Below, piece by piece: positions 60,640-64,000 of a DNA stretch of 64,000 nucleotides. How positions within the stretch are numbered: the stretch's first letter is position 1; the number at the start of each line of letters is the position of its first letter. The translations under genes and the position numbers were made by a program. The notes below the pieces were generated by a model, which saw only the letters and a list, made by a program, of their open reading frames with translations, did no database searches and had not been told where the DNA came from. Source of the stretch: an uncultured Phascolarctobacterium sp. (GTDB lineage Bacteria; Bacillota; Negativicutes; Acidaminococcales; Acidaminococcaceae); contig CAAEPE010000050.1 in assembly GCA_900757795.1 (NCBI GenBank), forward strand, positions 30,908-94,907. Reading direction: 5' to 3'.

Positions 60640-61582
60640 GGAGCTTTCTTTGCAAGCAACCGGTTCCTTGCTGTTAGCAGCGCAGAAAATAGTTCTTTGT
60701 ACCCATGTGAGCCCGGACGGAGATACTCTGGGCTCGGTCTTGGGCTTGGCGCGTTTTTTGCGCCGACAAGGTAAAGATGTAACTGTTTATTGTGATGATC
60801 AAATCAATAAAAGTTTTAACTTTATTCCTGATATAGAATTTATAGAGCGGCCTTCTGCTGGTGAAAAAGTTTTCTGCGATTTGTTGGTAGTGGTTGATGC
60901 CAGCTCCTTTGATCGAATAGGATTGGTTTCTGAGGTTGTGGCGTATAAACAGCTGCTGAATATAGATCATCATATTTCTAATACTCGTTTTGCCGAATAT
61001 CTTTATTTAGATGCGCAAGCGGCGGCAACTGGTGAGATTATGTGTGATTTGTTCCAGACAATGGCTTGGCCTATCGACAGAGAAATAGCAGATTGCTTTT
61101 ATATTGCAATTTCTACTGACTGCGGTTCCTTCCGTTATGCCAATACTACGCCTAAAACTATGCGTGCTGCTGCCTGGCTTTTGGAGCATGGTGTGGAACC
61201 TAACGAAATCAGCGACCAGCTGGATATGCGTTCTCGTTTGACTATGGAGCTTTTAAGCAAGGTTTTACCATCGTTGACCTTTGAGGAAAATGGCAAAATT
61301 GCTTATCTGACTATCACTAACGATTTATACGATAAAGCTGCTAACACAGACAGCTTTGTCAACTATCCGCGCTATATTGAAGGTGTCAAGGTTGCAATTT
61401 TGTTTAAGGCTGTGGAGCCTAAGGTTACGCGCGTAAGTATGCGTTCCAGCGGCGTGGATGTGGCGCAGGTTGCAGTTGGTTTTGGCGGCGGAGGGCATCT
61501 GCGTGCAGCAGGCTGTACCATCTATGAGGCAGTGGAGGAAGCGCGGGAGCAGCTGTTAGCTAGACTGCGCGAATTAGTCTAA
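60632..61582 (+). CDS. nrnA: DHH-family nanoRNase/pAp phosphatase
   Basis: The 316-residue enzyme degrades short oligoribonucleotides and 3'-phosphoadenosine 5'-phosphate. The DHH motifs are THVSPDGDTLGS, VVDASSFDRIG and NIDHHISNTRF; the DHHA1 domain ends with GFGGGGHLRAAGC. ATG 60632 has GGAGGT 8 bp upstream, overlapping the rbfA stop. An ATG at 60611 precedes the ribosome site. Confidence 0.93.
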   Translation: MSKELSLQATGSLLLAAQKIVLCTHVSPDGDTLGSVLGLARFLRRQGKDVTVYCDDQINKSFNFIPDIEFIERPSAGEKVFCDLLVVVDASSFDRIGLVSEVVAYKQLLNIDHHISNTRFAEYLYLDAQAAATGEIMCDLFQTMAWPIDREIADCFYIAISTDCGSFRYANTTPKTMRAAAWLLEHGVEPNEISDQLDMRSRLTMELLSKVLPSLTFEENGKIAYLTITNDLYDKAANTDSFVNYPRYIEGVKVAILFKAVEPKVTRVSMRSSGVDVAQVAVGFGGGGHLRAAGCTIYEAVEEAREQLLARLRELV

Positions 61583-62496
61583 TGGACGGTATTTTTAATG
61601 TTTTAAAGCCGCCTGGCATGACCAGTCACGATGTGATTGGCTTTTTGCGGAGGGCGCTGAATACGAAAAAAATAGGCCATGGAGGCACGCTGGACCCTGA
61701 TGCGGCTGGCGTGCTGCCTGTTTTTGCAGGCCCTGCTACAAGATTGCTTTCCTATGCTGTGGATGGTCGTAAGCAGTACACAGCAGAATTTACCTTGGGG
61801 GAGCAGCGTGATACAGGGGATGACAGTGGACGAATAGTCAGAACTATGTCGGTGCCGCCCATAAGTGAAGTAGAATTGAGGCAGGCTTTGCAAAGATTTT
61901 TGGGTAAGCAGCTGCAGCTTCCGCCTATGTACAGCGCCATAAAAATTAACGGCCAAAAGCTGTATCAGCTGGCGCGCAAAGGCTTGGAAGTGGAGCGTCA
62001 GGCCCGGCCTATTGAAATTTATAAGCTGGAGCTGCTGTCTGCCATTTTGCCGACGGAGCAAGCGGATACAGCAGAACTTGGTAAGTATAAATTTACTGTG
62101 GCAGTAGAATGCAGCAAGGGAACCTATATCAGAGTTTTGGGCGAGGACATTGCTGCCGCTTTGGGAACCTGCGCACACATGAGCTTTTTACTGCGTACTC
62201 AAGTAGGCAGCTATTTTTTAGAAAATGCCCATACTTTACAGGAAATTGCCGCAAATCCTGCGGCGTGCTGTGCTAAGCCTATAACGGCTGTGGCGCATTT
62301 ACCTAAGCTTGCGCTCAACTCGCGGCAGGCAGCGCGCATTACCAACGGCGTGCGCACTACTATCGCCGGGACAGCAGAAGGTCAGTATGTGCTTTTGGGG
62401 CCGCAGGAAGAATTTCTCGGCATTGGCAAGTGTCAGGAAGAAAAAGTGCAGGCAGAAAAAATTTTTGCTCATTATCAAATGCCCGCAGAGGAATAG
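61582..62496 (+). CDS. truB: tRNA pseudouridine-55 synthase
   Basis: The 304-residue enzyme makes Psi55 in the T-loop of tRNAs. Catalytic Asp in GHGGTLDPDAAGVLP, then KQYTAEFTLGEQRDTGD and SKGTYIRVLGEDI. A PUA-like C-terminal region is present. It starts in the nrnA stop (TAATG). Confidence 0.96.
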   Translation: MDGIFNVLKPPGMTSHDVIGFLRRALNTKKIGHGGTLDPDAAGVLPVFAGPATRLLSYAVDGRKQYTAEFTLGEQRDTGDDSGRIVRTMSVPPISEVELRQALQRFLGKQLQLPPMYSAIKINGQKLYQLARKGLEVERQARPIEIYKLELLSAILPTEQADTAELGKYKFTVAVECSKGTYIRVLGEDIAAALGTCAHMSFLLRTQVGSYFLENAHTLQEIAANPAACCAKPITAVAHLPKLALNSRQAARITNGVRTTIAGTAEGQYVLLGPQEEFLGIGKCQEEKVQAEKIFAHYQMPAEE

Positions 62497-62502
62497 ATAT
62501 CC

Positions 62503-63426
62503 ATGGAAATTATTCATTCGTTAGAACAACTACATAAATTTTCCGTGCCCTGCGTGGTAGCTTTGGGAACCTTTGACGGACTGCACCGCGGTCATTTAGA
62601 AATTATTGGTGTGGCTAAAGAGCAGGCGCAGAAAACCGGTGCCAAGCTGGCTGTTTTTACTTTCAGTAATCATCCCTTTGCCTGCTTTAAGCCTGATAAA
62701 GTACCACCAGCGTTGATTACCTCTGCGCAAAAACAGGAGCTTTTGCAGAAGTTGGGCGTAGATGTGCTGATAGATATTCCTTTTGATATACACGTGGCTA
62801 ATTTAGCGCCGGAAGTTTTTTTGCAGAAGCTGCAAAAAATTGGTTATAGTAGCTTAGTTGTAGGCAGTAATTTTACTTATGGTATTCGCGGTGAAGGCAA
62901 CATAAAAACTTTAGCTGCCAGCGCCCAAGAATTAGGCTTTAATTTAATCGTGCGCAATCTTGTCAGCGACGGAGAAACTGTTATCAGCAGTACCATTATC
63001 CGTCGATTGATTGTCGAAGGTAATGTAGCGGAAGCCAATAAAATGCTGGGACGCAATTACAGCCTGACTGGTATAATAGCTCATGGCAATGAAAGAGGAC
63101 GCCTGTTAAGCTTTCCTACAGCTAATATTGAGCTGCAAGATAGTAAGCAGGCAGTTCCCTATGGCGGTGTATATGCCGTAAATGTTTTAGTTAACGGCAA
63201 GCGTTATCAGGGTATGGCGAATATCGGTAAAAATCCTACGTTTAATGATGTGAAGAACGTGCGTTTAGAAACGCATATTTTTGATTTTCAGCAAGATATT
63301 TATGGTAAGCAAATTACTGTGGAATTTGTGGAACGCTTGCGCGGTGAAGTAAAATTTACTTCGATTGAAAAACTGAAGCAGCAATTAGCAGCAGATGCTG
63401 CGCAGTGCAGAAAAATTTTACAGTGA
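62503..63426 (+). CDS. ribF: Bifunctional riboflavin kinase/FAD synthetase
   Basis: The 307-residue enzyme makes FMN and FAD. The N-terminal FAD synthetase nucleotidyltransferase has ALGTFDGLHRGHLEII and SSTIIRRLIVEG; the C-terminal flavokinase domain has GRLLSFPTANI and GGVYAVNV. Last gene of the operon. Confidence 0.96.
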   Translation: MEIIHSLEQLHKFSVPCVVALGTFDGLHRGHLEIIGVAKEQAQKTGAKLAVFTFSNHPFACFKPDKVPPALITSAQKQELLQKLGVDVLIDIPFDIHVANLAPEVFLQKLQKIGYSSLVVGSNFTYGIRGEGNIKTLAASAQELGFNLIVRNLVSDGETVISSTIIRRLIVEGNVAEANKMLGRNYSLTGIIAHGNERGRLLSFPTANIELQDSKQAVPYGGVYAVNVLVNGKRYQGMANIGKNPTFNDVKNVRLETHIFDFQQDIYGKQITVEFVERLRGEVKFTSIEKLKQQLAADAAQCRKILQ

Positions 63427-63460
63427 TTAACTAAAATATATTAAAAAGTTTACAAAAAAC

Positions 63461-63489
63461 TTGCGTAAGCATGGATAGTATGGTATACT
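63461..63489 (+). promoter_or_regulatory. Promoter of rpsO
   Basis: TTGCGT (63461-63466), 17 bp, TATACT (63484-63489). Confidence 0.75.
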
Positions 63490-63495
63490 ATTCCA

Positions 63496-63560
63496 GTATG
63501 TGAACCAAGGCTTGGTGGTGCGCTTCTCCGGCGGCTACTATGCTTTTGGCAATTTTTAAA
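63496..63560 (+). promoter_or_regulatory. Structured rpsO leader (possible S15 autoregulation)
   Basis: The leader between promoter and gene contains complementary blocks (ACCAAGG...TTTTGG, GGTGG...) that could form the multi-helix fold used by S15 to repress its own mRNA. No exact match to a known class was recognised. Confidence 0.35.
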
Positions 63561-63578
63561 TTTTAGGAGGAAACAAAC

Positions 63579-63845
63579 ATGTTAACTAGCGAAGCAAAAA
63601 CTGCTATCATTCTCGACAATGCCCGTCATGAAGGCGACACCGGTTCTCCGGAAGTACAAATTGCTGTTCTGACCGAACGCATTAAATATTTGACCGAGCA
63701 TCTGAAAGAGCATAAAAAAGACCATCATTCCCGTCGCGGCCTGCTGAAAATGGTAGGTCAACGCCGCGGTCTGCTGAACTACCTGCAAAGCAAAAATATT
63801 GAACGTTATCGTGCAATCATTGCTAAACTGGGAATTCGTAAATAA
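63579..63845 (+). CDS. rpsO: 30S ribosomal protein S15
   Basis: The 88-residue protein with the classic DTGSPEVQIAVLTERI and HKKDHHSRRGLLKMVGQRRGLL, which binds 16S rRNA early in assembly. AGGAGG precedes ATG. Own promoter and terminator. Confidence 0.98.
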   Translation: MLTSEAKTAIILDNARHEGDTGSPEVQIAVLTERIKYLTEHLKEHKKDHHSRRGLLKMVGQRRGLLNYLQSKNIERYRAIIAKLGIRK

Positions 63846-63860
63846 TTTTTGCGCAAGCAT

Positions 63861-63895
63861 AAGACTGTCACTGAAAAAGTGACAGTCTTTTTTTA
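63861..63895 (+). terminator. Terminator after rpsO
   Basis: A stem AAGACTGTCACT/AGTGACAGTCTT (63861-63872/63878-63889) followed by a T-run. Confidence 0.88.
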
Positions 63896-63900
63896 TCTTC

Positions 63901-64000
63901 TGGGGGTGCGGACATTTTCTTGGACTGACTAAGCCACAAAGCCGAGGCTTCTCCTATACTCTAACGGGCTCATATTTCCAAGAGATATCTTTATCCGCTT
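63901..64000 (-). mobile_element. End of an IS3-family (IS150-like) insertion sequence
   Basis: The terminal sequence from 63901 (TGGGGGTGCGGACATTTTCT) resembles IS150-group inverted repeats, and the end of a transposase reads inward on the minus strand. Only 100 bp lie in the window. Confidence 0.65.
63929..64000 (-). CDS. IS3-family transposase (OrfB), C-terminal end only
   Basis: On the minus strand the frame entering from 64000 reads KRIKISLGNMSPLEYRRSLG then FVA and a TAG stop at 63929-63931. This is the typical end of IS3/IS150 OrfB (IKxKLxGMSPVEYR). The catalytic core is outside the window. Confidence 0.7.
   Translation of the reverse strand, partial: KRIKISLGNMSPLEYRRSLGFVA

Overview
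The window reads as a chromosomal segment of a diderm Firmicute of the class Negativicutes, probably near Acidaminococcus/Phascolarctobacterium. The evidence is a Firmicutes-type gene set (RqcH, YicC-RemA-Gmk-RpoZ-CoaBC, AddAB, a SAM-I riboswitch, a T-box, rimP-nusA-rnpM-ylxQ-infB) together with outer-envelope functions (a GLUG-repeat adhesin and a Wzx/Wzy/O-antigen-ligase polysaccharide locus) and an AsCas12a-like gene. The genus is an inference; no rRNA is present.

Layout. 1-3.5 kb: 3' part of a large repeat adhesin. 3.6-11.2 kb: housekeeping genes (rqcH, a YbaK-like gene, yicC-remA-gmk-rpoZ-coaBC, SAM riboswitch-metK, tRNA-Ala followed by two partial copies of its own 3' end). 11.2-20.4 kb: superoxide reductase (minus strand), addB-addA, an M20 peptidase and exonuclease III. 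20.5-32.5 kb: a surface polysaccharide locus behind a promoter whose spacer holds a nine-G tract. It encodes a Wzz-like protein, a 4,6-dehydratase, an aminotransferase, a phosphoglycosyl transferase, a GT2 enzyme, a flippase, a polymerase, a UDP-sugar dehydrogenase and a second O-antigen ligase/polymerase, and it is interrupted by AT-rich decayed stretches.

32.5-37.5 kb is the most interesting part. A decayed copy of the start of a Cas12a-like gene is followed by an unknown protein translationally coupled to a class III cyclase-like protein, then by a full-length 998-residue Cas12a homologue. The RuvC-I aspartate of this homologue is His, the RuvC-III aspartate is apparently Asn, and the Nuc domain is absent. 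The residues that Cas12a uses for pre-crRNA processing and a key PAM-side lysine are kept. I read it as a naturally nuclease-dead, possibly RNA-guided DNA-binding protein. No CRISPR array and no cas1/2/4 are visible.

37.6-51 kb: uvrB-uvrA-uvrC, rubredoxin, an ACT protein with its UPF0210 partner, nth, two acyltransferase-fold genes and a beta-CASP nuclease. 51-55.3 kb: a T-box-controlled operon of an isocitrate lyase/PEP mutase family enzyme with a DctPQM TRAP transporter. 55.3-63.9 kb: the translation operon rimP-nusA-rnpM-ylxQ-infB-rbfA-nrnA-truB-ribF, then rpsO. The right edge cuts into an IS3-family insertion sequence.
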